A stretch of DNA of 44,879 nucleotides from Thraustochytrium sp. TN22 (taxonomy: Eukaryota; Sar; Bigyra; Thraustochytrida; Thraustochytriidae): NCBI GenBank assembly GCA_013306675.1, contig JABLUY010000277.1, forward strand, positions 1 through 44,879, in the 5' to 3' direction. The notes below the pieces were generated by a model. The model saw only the letters and a program-made list of their open reading frames with translations, searched no databases and was not told the origin of the DNA. The position numbers and the translations under genes are program-made. Shown here piece by piece: positions 16,804-26,357 of this stretch. Each line of letters opens with the position of its first letter. The stretch's first letter is position 1.

Positions 16804-17319
16804 GGTGACGAGATCTCGCCCCACGCCTCGACGACGCTGCCGCGACCAGCGCGCCGGGGAAGATCAACGGGGTCTGCGAGCTGCCGCGCGCCGTCCCCGC
16901 CGCCGCCGCCGCCGCCGCCGGGACCGCCGGGTCGGAGCAGCCAACGGCGTGAGGGCTCTGCCGGAGCCGAGTGCAGGCGAATCAGGGACGGGGCGGGTTT
17001 ACTGTTGTTGTGCCACGATGAGCCAATGTGATAGATCCGGTCAGCGGCGGCGACACGGCACCAATCTCGGCGCCGCTCTGTCTTGACAAAGCTGGCTGGC
17101 TCAGGCGCCTCTTGCCAGAGGAAGGCGAAGGCGGAGCGGGACGTCCAAGGCTGACTCGACGACGTCTTGCGCTGCACCGGCAGTGCTCGGGTGCGTGCTT
17201 GAGCGCGGCCTTCGAGGACGAAGTGCTGACGAGAGCTGCTGCAACGCGAGTAGCGCGCACCTGCGCGCGTACGAGGAGGACGCGCGACGAGGCAGTCGCC
17301 AGGTAGTGACAGTGAGTGA
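16804..17319. promoter_or_regulatory. Divergent spacer between PDI-JmjC and MFI-like genes
   Basis: Bidirectional upstream region of 516 bp. It contains a CCG triplet tract (about 16899-16922) on the PDI-JmjC side. No other element or gene seen; the open frames are GC shadows. Confidence 0.4.
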
Positions 17320-18678
17320 ATGGCGAAGATGCAGCGCCAGGACTCGAAGAAGAGGGTGAGGGTCCCGCCGCGGCGAGCGAGGGCAGCGACGAGACCGCAC
17401 GTGGCGCCTCGCAGGATGGAAGTGCAGGCACACTCGCTGCAAATGTCGGCCAAGAGCAGGCAACAGGGCGACATGCGCGTGTGGAACCACAAGTATCAGC
17501 GCCGCGCGCGCCGCTGGCGGCAGAGGCTCATCCGGGAGCCCTGGGAGCTGCCCATGATTGCCGTGAACCTGGCGGCCATTGAGATCCAGCGCATCATGCG
17601 GGCTGCGCTGTGCAGGACAGACTGCTTCGAGGCGCAGCGCATGGTGCGCCGAGCGCAGACGGAACGGGCGACCGTGCCCTTTGAAGATATTCGCGAGACG
17701 CGCAGCTTTATGATCTACCACGTGGCGGCGCTGCAGATCCAGCGCGCTTTCCGCGCCAAGTACGAAGCCACACTGCTCTCGGCAGCGCTCATGCAGGGCC
17801 CGCTGGAGCAGCAGGAGGCCGCGCGCCGCATGCAGCGGTGTTGGCGTCGCTTCCAAGATCGTTGCGCGTTTCTGGGTCGCGTGCAGCTCTTGCGTTTCCG
17901 CAACCAGCAGGACCCGGCACTCATTTTGCGCAGCATCAACCCGGCGGAGGCACAGCTCTTCGACAAGACAGCTCGCATCGTGCTCCGCTTCCGCTTCGGC
18001 GGCTCGCGTTTCCCGCCGCAGATCTACTACAAGGTCTTCACCCAGGCGCCGCTGTGCGATGTGGGCGCCTTTGCGCCACGCAACTACACCAAACCTCGCT
18101 TTGCGTTGCCGCGAGACCTGCACAACCACCCCGAGCCTGGCGCCGAAGCCATACGCGTCGGGAACGCGCTCTTTGCGGTGGAGTTGTCCGCCGAGACCAA
18201 GCAGGAGCTGGACGAGGCGGACGACCCGGAGAGTCTGGGCTGGTACGCGCGCCACGAGAACAATGGCTGGCGCTCCATCACCCAGGCCAAGCTGCGCGAC
18301 GCGGGTGCGGACCCGGTCACGAAGCGAACGCGCATCACGCGTGTCGCCTTCCACTATTCCAAGGCCAAGCGTCGCGAGAACCTCGAGGCCCTCCGCCGGC
18401 GGCGCAGGCGCGAGTGGCTCATGAAGCTCTACGGCGCGGAGGGCCGCCGCCACGCCATTGAAAATGGCCCCGAGTCCAAGTCTCGCGATTCTGACGTCGA
18501 CAACAGCGACGACCTTGCGGAGTTTCGCGACCTGGTTCGCGAGCAGGTTGGGGAGCACAAAGACGGCTCCGATCGTTTCGAAGACGCCGATGCGGAGGAC
18601 CTGCTGCAGTGGACGCAGCAGCTCGACTTTGACGACTACATCCGTGACTGGCACGGCCAGGCCACCTGTCTAGATTGA
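17320..18678 (+). CDS. MFI: C11orf65/MFI-family IQ-motif protein
   Basis: A 452-residue homologue of vertebrate C11orf65 (mitochondrial fission regulator interactor). Three IQ-like calmodulin-binding motifs lie in the first half: AAIEIQRIMRAALCR, AALQIQRAFRAKYEA and AARRMQRCWRRF. The family core follows: ILRSINPAEAQLFDKTA, LRFRFGGSRFPPQIYYKVFT and CDVGAFAPRNYTKP, then GWYARHENNGWRSI, VAFHYSKAKRRENLEAL, REWLMKLYGAEG and near the end LLQWTQQLDFDDYIRDW. I recall the human protein having the same blocks in the same order (FPPDIYYKIFTHRP, WYHRIENNGWRP, LNWTNTLNFDEYIASW), so the assignment is firm although function in protists is unknown. The vertebrate protein has been linked to mitochondrial fission; the IQ motifs suggest calcium/calmodulin input. 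Longer than the human protein at the N-terminus by the extra IQ region. Confidence 0.85.
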   Translation: MAKMQRQDSKKRVRVPPRRARAATRPHVAPRRMEVQAHSLQMSAKSRQQGDMRVWNHKYQRRARRWRQRLIREPWELPMIAVNLAAIEIQRIMRAALCRTDCFEAQRMVRRAQTERATVPFEDIRETRSFMIYHVAALQIQRAFRAKYEATLLSAALMQGPLEQQEAARRMQRCWRRFQDRCAFLGRVQLLRFRNQQDPALILRSINPAEAQLFDKTARIVLRFRFGGSRFPPQIYYKVFTQAPLCDVGAFAPRNYTKPRFALPRDLHNHPEPGAEAIRVGNALFAVELSAETKQELDEADDPESLGWYARHENNGWRSITQAKLRDAGADPVTKRTRITRVAFHYSKAKRRENLEALRRRRRREWLMKLYGAEGRRHAIENGPESKSRDSDVDNSDDLAEFRDLVREQVGEHKDGSDRFEDADAEDLLQWTQQLDFDDYIRDWHGQATCLD

Positions 18679-19006
18679 CCATGAAACGGTCCGCTTGCAT
18701 GGTTCGCAGGCAGCTGCTTGAGTACTTCACGTTGGCAAGCATGGAGCACACTTGCGTGGCCTTTTGTTCTCACGCAGAGTCCAAACGCATGCCGGATCAC
18801 CGGTGCCTGTGGACACCACAATCCTGCCCTAGACAAGGGCTCGCCATCCGTGTCGTTCGGATGGCACATGCAGCAGCGGCTCCTCTGTGTCCGCATTCTA
18901 AAGCAGTTGCGGCCCTCGAAATTACGATCTCTGGCCGTAGAACTCGTAAACGAGTTGAAGCATTCTGTTGCCGGTCTTTACCACTTATTATGAAACTGTG
19001 ACCTGT
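18679..19006. other. Convergent spacer between MFI-like and FG-GAP receptor genes
   Basis: The 328 bp between two stop codons; lower GC than the flanking genes. No repeat, RNA gene or ORF with recognisable features seen. Confidence 0.5.
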
Positions 19007-22000
19007 TCAGGCCATCGCCACGTCGTATGAGGGCTTGGGCTCGTCGTCTGATTTGGCAGAAGAGCGAGCTTCCTTGGGCGGGAAGAGACACCACACCGAG
19101 CGTGGCATGAACGAAATGAGCAGCACGAACGCTTCCAGCACAAGCACCGATAGCACAAGGGCCTCGACGCTGACCTCGTCAACGACCTCGGCTTCTCGCG
19201 CCAGGCCGATCCAGCCGAGACCCATGAGGAGCGCCAGAGAGACCACGGCCAGGGCGTTGTTGGTGTCATCCACATAAGGGCGGATCTTATCCGTCGCGTA
19301 CGTAAAGGCCAGACTGGTCACCGTGAAGAAGACCATGCTGCCAGTGAACGAGGCTTGGTGCGCCAGAAGGAAGACGGAGGAAAGCGCGAAGCGCCGGGCG
19401 AGGTCAAAGCTTGCGAACCATGCCCTGCCAGGCCTCAAGGGCTCGCGCAGGAACCTCGTGCCATCGAAAATGGCGTTCCTGTACGAGGCTGCCTCGTCGT
19501 CCTTACGCCTGAAGCGGGCCCCCATTACGAAAAGGGCTACCGTGCCAAGAGGGAGGCATATGAACATGACGACAGCATAGATGCGGCCACTTTGCGCCGC
19601 GGACGAGTCAAAGTCGACCGTGTAGTCTGCGCGCAGAGCGCGGTACGGGTCCGGGTCGCCCTCATAGTGCGGCATGGAGTGGTACAGGAAGGTCTTCGTG
19701 AGCGTGTTCGTGATGCCGATGAAGCAGAAGAGGAGGATTTGGAGCGACAGCCAGCACGCAAAGGAGAGCGATGCAAGCGTCGACGCGGTGCGGGGACGAA
19801 GTCCTATCGCCACGACCACGACGAGGCTCGTCAGCGCGACGGCAGCCGTCGGAAGAAGCGTGACGAGCAGCAGTTCCTGGAGGTGGCCCGGGCTCCACAC
19901 GCATCCAACGTGAAACGGCACGATGAGCATGGCCAAGTTCACCTCCAATACCGCGAGCACCGTGGAGACCCCTGATCCCGGAAGAAGTCCGGCAGTTGTG
20001 ATGAAAAGCGAGGCGAGCTGCGCAAAGGCAACCGTGATGCGAAGCTTTTCGCCGTACAGGTGCCACGCCCCTCGCAGGCGTCCCTTGAAGCCGCCAGCTC
20101 CGGGCGTCGGTGCGCTGCCTGCCTCGGTTGCGCCGTCTGCTCCGACTGAGCTGTCTGCCTCCGCCGCCTGAAATGAAGTGTGGCCAGCTCCGTTTAAGCT
20201 GGGCGAGTCGCAAGGCCTCGCGCGGCGCACCGCCCGCAACGAGATCGCTGCGCCCTGAACTGAGACCATGGCTCGCTTCGCCGCGGCGCCCATCGCGTGG
20301 TATGCCTGCGCGATGCGCGGGGAATGCGCGATACCCGAGGTGTTCGGCCGCGCCGACGACCCACACAAGACGCGGATGGTCAGCACGGCGGGCAGCACAA
20401 CAAGAACCCCGACCATTGTCGCAACGACAATGAGCACGTCGAGGTCTCTGCGCTCGCGTTCAGGCGTGCAAGAAGAGCACTCCCCGCCACTGCCCTGTAC
20501 GCTGAAGCCATGCACGCACTCGACGCAGAGAACGCCTCGGCGGCGCGCTTCGCAGTAGCTCGCCGCGGACAAAGCCGCCGACGCCTTGGCTTCGTGGGTG
20601 TGCGAGAAGACGCCGCCCTTGCAATGGCCAGGCGCGCAGGGCAGGAAGTCCTCGCTCCGGTTCGAGATGCGCCAGTAGCCCGGGCGAAGTGGTGCAGACT
20701 CCAGCGTAAGGCCGGGCTGGTCGCAGTCCAGCTGGTCTGCGCACCGCACTGCATCACCGTTGAGCTCGAGCATTCCAGGCCTCGTGACACATTCACGCGC
20801 GCTCGCCGCGCCTGCGCCAAGAGTTTCCGGAAACTCCCTGGGGCACTCGCTGCAGATCGTCGAGTCCTCTGGGTGCGTGTAGTAGCCACGGGCGCACACG
20901 CACATCTCGCCGACGGCCTCGCGGTCCGCCGGACAAGAGCACTCCTCGGCGCTCGTGGCGCCAAGACGCTGCGTGAGGGCGCCCGCCGGCGTGCACGGCA
21001 AGCACTGAGTGGCTTTGTCTGTGCCCGTCTTGTATTCGCCCAACATGCACTTCGTGCAGCGGCCCGCGCCAACATCCAGAAAGGTTCCCTCGGGGCAGTC
21101 GCACGAAAAGTCGCCATTGCCGAGGTCCACGGTGATGAAACCCTCGTCGCACACGCAGTCCGCGAGCGTCAGCGCGAGCGGGTATGCTGGTCTCGAATGC
21201 GTGTGCGAGAAGGCGGGGCAGGCTTGATTGCAGTCCCGTCCGAAGACATCGTCCCGGGCGCACAGCTCACAGGCGACGCCCTCGAAGGCGGAGGTGTCGC
21301 TGCAGAAGCAGGTACCAATCGAAGACCAGTCCTGGTCCTCTTCTGCGGGCCCAATCGTGAGGTCAAAGCCCAGCATAATCCGCTCGTTCGTCGTCAAGTA
21401 CCGCAGCTGTGCGATGGATGGCTGGGAACACGAGCCCCGGTACGAGCATCGCGACAGGCAATCGTTGGCCGTGTTCTGCGACAGCTCGAAAACAAGTTCG
21501 AGGTTTGGGACGACCTTGCCACCGAGACCGTCAAGGTCGCCGTCCCCGTCCATGTCGAACATGCTGAACAGAATGGTCTCAGACGTCCAATTGAACGCGC
21601 GAGGGACGAAGACCGGCCAGCCGTCACTCAGCGAGGCACTCGAGCAGTCCAGACGGCGAAAGTACGCAGGACTGGATAGAAACCAGACTACCAGGTCGGA
21701 GCAGCCATCCATGTCCACGTCAAAGAGGGCGAGCGACGAATAGAACGAATCATCCATGTCGGCGCTCGTGAGAAGGGTGCGGGGTGCGGCAAATGCCGGC
21801 TGCGTCGCCGTGCCCTCGTTGCGCAGGAGGAAGACCCCGTCTTCGGATAGCGCCACAATATCCAGCAGGCCGTCGCGGTCCATGTCCTCAAACTGCACCG
21901 CCGAGATATGCGGAAGATCCGTGAGCTCAAAGGAAGTGGGCCCGGCAAAGTTGATCGTGCGGCTGGATTCGTCACAGACGTAGACCAGATGAGAGAAGGT

Positions 22001-23518
22001 TCCCAGCTGAAGCGGCTGACCCCAGAGATCGGCTACTTCATCGATAAAGTTGAGCTGTCCGCGACACAGGTTCCCGGGCAGCTCCCACGAAACGCGCGCA
22101 GCTGGGAAGATATTCTTCTGCCCTGACGTATCGAGATGAAAGACACCGGACACGTTGCCATACGCATGGACCAGAAAGTGCGCGCCAACTCCATACTGGA
22201 GCGTCCCCCGGATCAGCTGGACGCCGATGCCAGCTTCCAAGCCAGGGTTGGACACCTCGCGCGTCGTCGCTTGCTGGCTCGCTTCGTAGCCCCACTCAGC
22301 CCTGTGATGACGATACGTGCCGCCACGCCGTGTGATGTAGTCCTGGCTTCGCTGCGTGGGGGCAGCGCTCATTCTGCCCACGGCGTGTGGGAGCCCTGCA
22401 TCCGCCGCAAAGCGAAGAGGGCTCTGGGCCGGTTCTTGCGCCACGAAGGGGGGCGACTGTGGCAGGACGGCGTTCTCCAAATACGCTCTGACGCTATAGG
22501 TGACCTTCCAGCTGTACTCACTCCACGCAAGCCAGTCGTAGACGACCACGTCCTGGTCACCATCCAGGTCCAGGTCAATTGCCATAGCATACCAGGTGGC
22601 GGCGTCGTAGGCGTAAGCGCCCATGTAGTCCTGCGTTCCCTGGGCCTTGACATACGTGGGACTCAGGTTGGTTCCCTCGTTGCGATACAGAGCCTTGTCC
22701 TGCCTGCTGAAGCGGTCCAGCACGCCGTCTCCATCGGCGTCGAGAAAGAGGCCCTCTTCGCTGGAAACCAGCTGGAAGGTGAGGTCCTCTCGCGGGCCTT
22801 GGCGAACGAAGACCGCTTGCTTGAGCAACGCAAAGTTCACGTACCACAGGTCAAAGGGATCCGGCTCCCAGTCCAGGCGCACTTCCAGGATAAAGTCGGA
22901 GGCCCCATCTCCGTCCACGTCGAACGAGGAGAGAAAGAAGGGCGCGACGTCCGATCTGGGGTCATACGCGTCCGACAGGAAGAAGTAGAACTCCTCCTGA
23001 GTGCTCGCGTTCACTAGCGTGATGCGGGACATGGACGTCTCGTGCACCTCGGTGCTAGCCCCGGCCATCTCGAGGACAAAGAATTCCACGCTGGAGTCAT
23101 TGCTCAGGACCGGCAGCGCGCAAAACACCAGATCGTCCGGGCTGTCCAGAGCGCCGACGAGATTCGCTGCGCCGACGAGCCGCAGCGAACGGCCTTCCAC
23201 CATGGGCAGAATCTCCGCGGCGTTTACAAGCCCATCCACGTCCAGGAACTCCGGTTCCTGCGGGTGCACGGCCTGCAGCACGGTACGTTCCGGGCTTGCC
23301 CTGTGCCTGCAAGCGCCTTGCGCCTGTGGCGCCGCAAACCCCTGCCGGCACTCGCCGCAGGATCCGTCTTCATCGGCGACTCTGTGCCACGCCTCGCACG
23401 TGCCATTCGTCGTGGAGCTCTCCCCCTCATACTCCGCGCTCACGCACCGCAGCGCGACCACCAGCGTCGCCAGCACGGCGAGCCTGACGGTGAGGAGGCC
23501 CGCGCGCAGCCGCTTCAT
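19007..23518 (-). CDS. FG-GAP/GCC2-GCC3 multi-pass transmembrane receptor-like protein
   Basis: A 1503-residue putative cell-surface protein. It opens with a signal peptide (MKRLRAGLLTVRLAVLATLV...). Between about residues 190 and 660 there are at least six FG-GAP/VCBS-type calcium-binding loops: DVDGDGASDF, DADGDGVLDR, DLDLDGDQDV, DMDRDGLLDI, DVDMDGCSDL and DMDGDGDLDG, an arrangement expected to form a beta-propeller-like ectodomain. Residues ~700-1020 are cysteine-rich with ephrin-receptor-like GCC2/GCC3 repeats (CTKCMLGEYKTGTDKATQC, CVCARGYYTHPEDSTICSEC). From ~1024 to ~1470 there are about eight or nine hydrophobic helices, including LIVVATMVGVLVVLPAVL, SFACWLSLQILLFCFIGI and LSVLVLEAFVLLISFMP; the C-terminal tail is short. 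Such propeller/Cys-rich/multi-TM proteins occur in protists, but the ligand and signalling output are unknown. It could be an adhesion receptor or a channel-like sensor. Divergent from the SPRY-IQ gene. Confidence 0.8.
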   Translation of the reverse strand: MKRLRAGLLTVRLAVLATLVVALRCVSAEYEGESSTTNGTCEAWHRVADEDGSCGECRQGFAAPQAQGACRHRASPERTVLQAVHPQEPEFLDVDGLVNAAEILPMVEGRSLRLVGAANLVGALDSPDDLVFCALPVLSNDSSVEFFVLEMAGASTEVHETSMSRITLVNASTQEEFYFFLSDAYDPRSDVAPFFLSSFDVDGDGASDFILEVRLDWEPDPFDLWYVNFALLKQAVFVRQGPREDLTFQLVSSEEGLFLDADGDGVLDRFSRQDKALYRNEGTNLSPTYVKAQGTQDYMGAYAYDAATWYAMAIDLDLDGDQDVVVYDWLAWSEYSWKVTYSVRAYLENAVLPQSPPFVAQEPAQSPLRFAADAGLPHAVGRMSAAPTQRSQDYITRRGGTYRHHRAEWGYEASQQATTREVSNPGLEAGIGVQLIRGTLQYGVGAHFLVHAYGNVSGVFHLDTSGQKNIFPAARVSWELPGNLCRGQLNFIDEVADLWGQPLQLGTFSHLVYVCDESSRTINFAGPTSFELTDLPHISAVQFEDMDRDGLLDIVALSEDGVFLLRNEGTATQPAFAAPRTLLTSADMDDSFYSSLALFDVDMDGCSDLVVWFLSSPAYFRRLDCSSASLSDGWPVFVPRAFNWTSETILFSMFDMDGDGDLDGLGGKVVPNLELVFELSQNTANDCLSRCSYRGSCSQPSIAQLRYLTTNERIMLGFDLTIGPAEEDQDWSSIGTCFCSDTSAFEGVACELCARDDVFGRDCNQACPAFSHTHSRPAYPLALTLADCVCDEGFITVDLGNGDFSCDCPEGTFLDVGAGRCTKCMLGEYKTGTDKATQCLPCTPAGALTQRLGATSAEECSCPADREAVGEMCVCARGYYTHPEDSTICSECPREFPETLGAGAASARECVTRPGMLELNGDAVRCADQLDCDQPGLTLESAPLRPGYWRISNRSEDFLPCAPGHCKGGVFSHTHEAKASAALSAASYCEARRRGVLCVECVHGFSVQGSGGECSSCTPERERRDLDVLIVVATMVGVLVVLPAVLTIRVLCGSSARPNTSGIAHSPRIAQAYHAMGAAAKRAMVSVQGAAISLRAVRRARPCDSPSLNGAGHTSFQAAEADSSVGADGATEAGSAPTPGAGGFKGRLRGAWHLYGEKLRITVAFAQLASLFITTAGLLPGSGVSTVLAVLEVNLAMLIVPFHVGCVWSPGHLQELLLVTLLPTAAVALTSLVVVVAIGLRPRTASTLASLSFACWLSLQILLFCFIGITNTLTKTFLYHSMPHYEGDPDPYRALRADYTVDFDSSAAQSGRIYAVVMFICLPLGTVALFVMGARFRRKDDEAASYRNAIFDGTRFLREPLRPGRAWFASFDLARRFALSSVFLLAHQASFTGSMVFFTVTSLAFTYATDKIRPYVDDTNNALAVVSLALLMGLGWIGLAREAEVVDEVSVEALVLSVLVLEAFVLLISFMPRSVWCLFPPKEARSSAKSDDEPKPSYDVAMA

Positions 23519-24234
23519 GTGCGGTCACGTGCGTCGCGCCACCGCGAACCGCAGGCCGACGCGCCCTCGCCGCCCTCGCAGCGGCGTGCGTGGTCGCGAG
23601 CGCCAGCCCGCCCAGGCTGCGCTCCGCGGGCTGCCGCAAAAGGTTTGCGACTCTGCTGCGCTCTGCTCCCGCGCGCCGGCTTGTGTTGACCTCTTGCGTA
23701 CCCTGCCAGTGCACGCGCCGGATCTCGTGCGCGTTGACGACTCGGAGCACACGGACTCGGACTCCTCCGCAGACATGGAGCTGCGCCTGCGCGCCGGCGT
23801 CTGCACCGCGTACGATCCTTCGCAAAAGGCACTCTGCGGCGGCTGCCGGGAGCGTTCTTGGCATCGCCCTGCTGCAGCTGCACGGTGGAAAGGACAGCGA
23901 GCACCGCGCGCGCGAGCGACGCCGCGATGCGCGTGGGCGCCACAGACAGCAGCGCCGACCTTGAAAGCCCGGCCATCAGCGGCAAGGCAACCTGAATCAG
24001 GCCGCTGAGGGGCAGGAGACGAGGCTCGCCCTGCTCGCGCGGCTGAGAGCGCCGGAGCGCCTGACCTGATTCGCCCTGCCTCTGTCCTTGAGCCTCTTAG
24101 CAGAAGTTGACCGTCATCACAACGGAAGACTGGGACGCGCGTCCCATCGACACCAAGTCCACGGTCGAGGTCGAGGTCGAGGTCGAGGGCGCGGCGGCGC
24201 GCGCGCAGAGCCGCAAGACCGGGGCCTTCGCGCG
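23519..24234. other. Divergent spacer between FG-GAP receptor and SPRY-IQ genes
   Basis: About 716 bp of upstream sequence for two genes. A GAGGTC hexanucleotide repeat runs from about 24161 to 24188, followed by GCGGCG-rich leader. Several open frames cross it on both strands but show only Arg/Ala/Pro-rich composition. No gene supported. Confidence 0.5.
24161..24188. repeat. GAGGTC hexanucleotide tandem
   Basis: Four to five GAGGTC units in the leader of the SPRY-IQ gene. Upstream of the chosen ATG the frame stays open only to a TTG. Confidence 0.75.
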
Positions 24235-26324
24235 ATGGGGCGCGGCGGCGGCGGCGTTGGCGGCGGCGGCGGCGACGAGGGCAGCGGCGGCGGCGGGAGC
24301 GGCAAGCGGCGCGCCGCCGTGACGCTGGAGCTGGCGCGCGAGCAGCATGCGGGCGGCAGCGACGAGGCGGCGGCCGGCGGCCAGGAGCGCGGCAAGGCAG
24401 GGCGCGGGGCGCTGCGCGACCAGGAGCGAGGCCAGCGGCTGTCGCAGCGGTCCATGGGGGAGATCGCGCGGCGGCAGACGCACATGCGCAAGCCGAGCAG
24501 GGTCCAGGAGCAGATGCTGCAGCGCCGCGAGCAGGAGCACGACGCGGCGCAGGACGCGCCGCTGTGGTTTGAGAAGATGTGCGAGCTGGAGGGCGTCGCG
24601 GAGGCCGGCGCCGCGCACACCGAGGCCAAACACGACGAGTCGCAGATGATCCGCAAGTGGTCCGAGGAGGCGCGCGGGCTGGTGGACATCAAGGCGCAGG
24701 AGAGCCAGCTGCGCGACGCTTCGGAGCTGGAGGACCTGCAGTTCCGCAACGCCGAGCTGGCGCGCGAGAGCGTGCTGGGCTGGGTCGGCGTTGAGGCCCT
24801 GGCTGCCATCATCAACCCGGTGGAGCGGCAGAAGCTGGCTACGCGCGAGCGCGCGTCGCAGCGGCAGAGCGAGCTGGAGACGCTGCAGGAGCTGGAGGCG
24901 GAGCGCCGCGAGATGGTCTTGGGCTACTATCAGCGCAGCCGCATGCGTGAGGCGGAGCTACGCACCACGGTGCGCGAGGGCCCAGCGATGCTGCGGCGCT
25001 TCGGCGAGCTGCTGGAGAGCGCCTGCAGCAACATGCTCTCGACGAACCAGAGCAAGCTGCTGGACGAGCTGCACAAGCACGGTGTCGAAGTGGGCCGCCT
25101 GCGCGCGACCGAGGCCACCAGCAAGCTGCATCGCAAAATTCTGCTCAACGAGCTGGACCGGCACCAGAGCGTGTTGCTGGAGCACGCGGACCTGACGATG
25201 ATCCGCCTGCCGGCCAGCGAGCCCGGGCTCTGGGGCTTTGCGCACGCCACGGACGGTCCGTGGCGTGTTCGGCGCTACGACAAGGCGCTTGTGCGCGAGA
25301 TGACGCGCGCCGCGGGCCAGCACATCAACGCGGAACATGCTACGACGCAAGACGTGCTCCGGAATCTAAGCCAGATCCTCGACGCCATGCTGGTTGGCAC
25401 GGAGATGGACGCCAAACTGCATGAGCAGGTCATCGAGACGCCGCAGCGCGCGAGAGAGCTCATCCAGGGCCGTCTCGACGCGCTCGGCATGGGCATTGCC
25501 GTGAATGGCGTGACGCGTTTGAACCGCATCCGCAGCGACATCGACGTCAAGGAGGCGGCACGCCAGGTGCTGCAGCAGGCCAACGAGCGCCTTGACTACC
25601 ACGGCCGCTTCTACTTTGAAGTCCACGCGCACCAGGTCGCCGCGGAGAACCTGCCCTTTTACGTACCGGCGCAGCCCCAGGCGCAGGCAACGGGGTTGGC
25701 CTCCTCCCCAACGGCCGCTTCCGCGTTGGCCCGGGCGCCCTCCGCGGGGAGCCTGCTGGGCGGCTCGCCTGCGTCTGCAAGGAGCCGAGACGCCTCGCCG
25801 CATCCGCACGAGGCGCCGCCGCGCGGGGCGCGCGGACCGGACATCTTCCAGCTGCTCGAGGGCCGGCCCTCGATGGACCTGGACGAGGCCGACAGCGACG
25901 ACGAAGCGCCCTACGAGGAGGACGTAAACGCGGATCAGTGGATGGTCGGCGTGAGCTTCGCGACGCTGGAGTGCCAGGGCTTTCCCGGTAACGATGCATC
26001 CAGTTTTGGGCTGCGCAGCGACGGCACGATCTGGCATGCGGGCCGCTCACGCCGCTTCTGCGCCGACCTCTCGCATGAGGCCGTGGTCGGGCTGCTGCTC
26101 GACCTCAACGTGGGGTCCATCACGCCATTTGCTGGCGGCGTCAGTCTCGGCGTGGCCTTTGGCGTCGGCAGCCGCATTTTTGGCAGCCGCGAGCAAGCGC
26201 GCCAGGGCGCGCTCCTGCGCGAGAGGCACCTCATCCCGGCGTTTGCGCTTAAAGCACGCCCGCGTGCCAACCTTGACGCCATGAGCGACTTGGACAGTCT
26301 GGGGTTTCTGCCCGAGGAGGAGTA

Positions 26325-26357
<33 letters not shown>

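Noticed and set aside
17101-18654. 517-codon - strand frame over the MFI-like gene
   Set aside because: Antisense to a protein with strong family similarity; no motif of its own.
20297-21679. 460-codon + strand frame over the FG-GAP receptor
   Set aside because: Antisense shadow of the cysteine-rich and propeller region; no signal peptide or domain.
24088-24234. Upstream extension of the SPRY-IQ frame
   Set aside because: It begins at TTG, not ATG, and translates a GAGGTC repeat.
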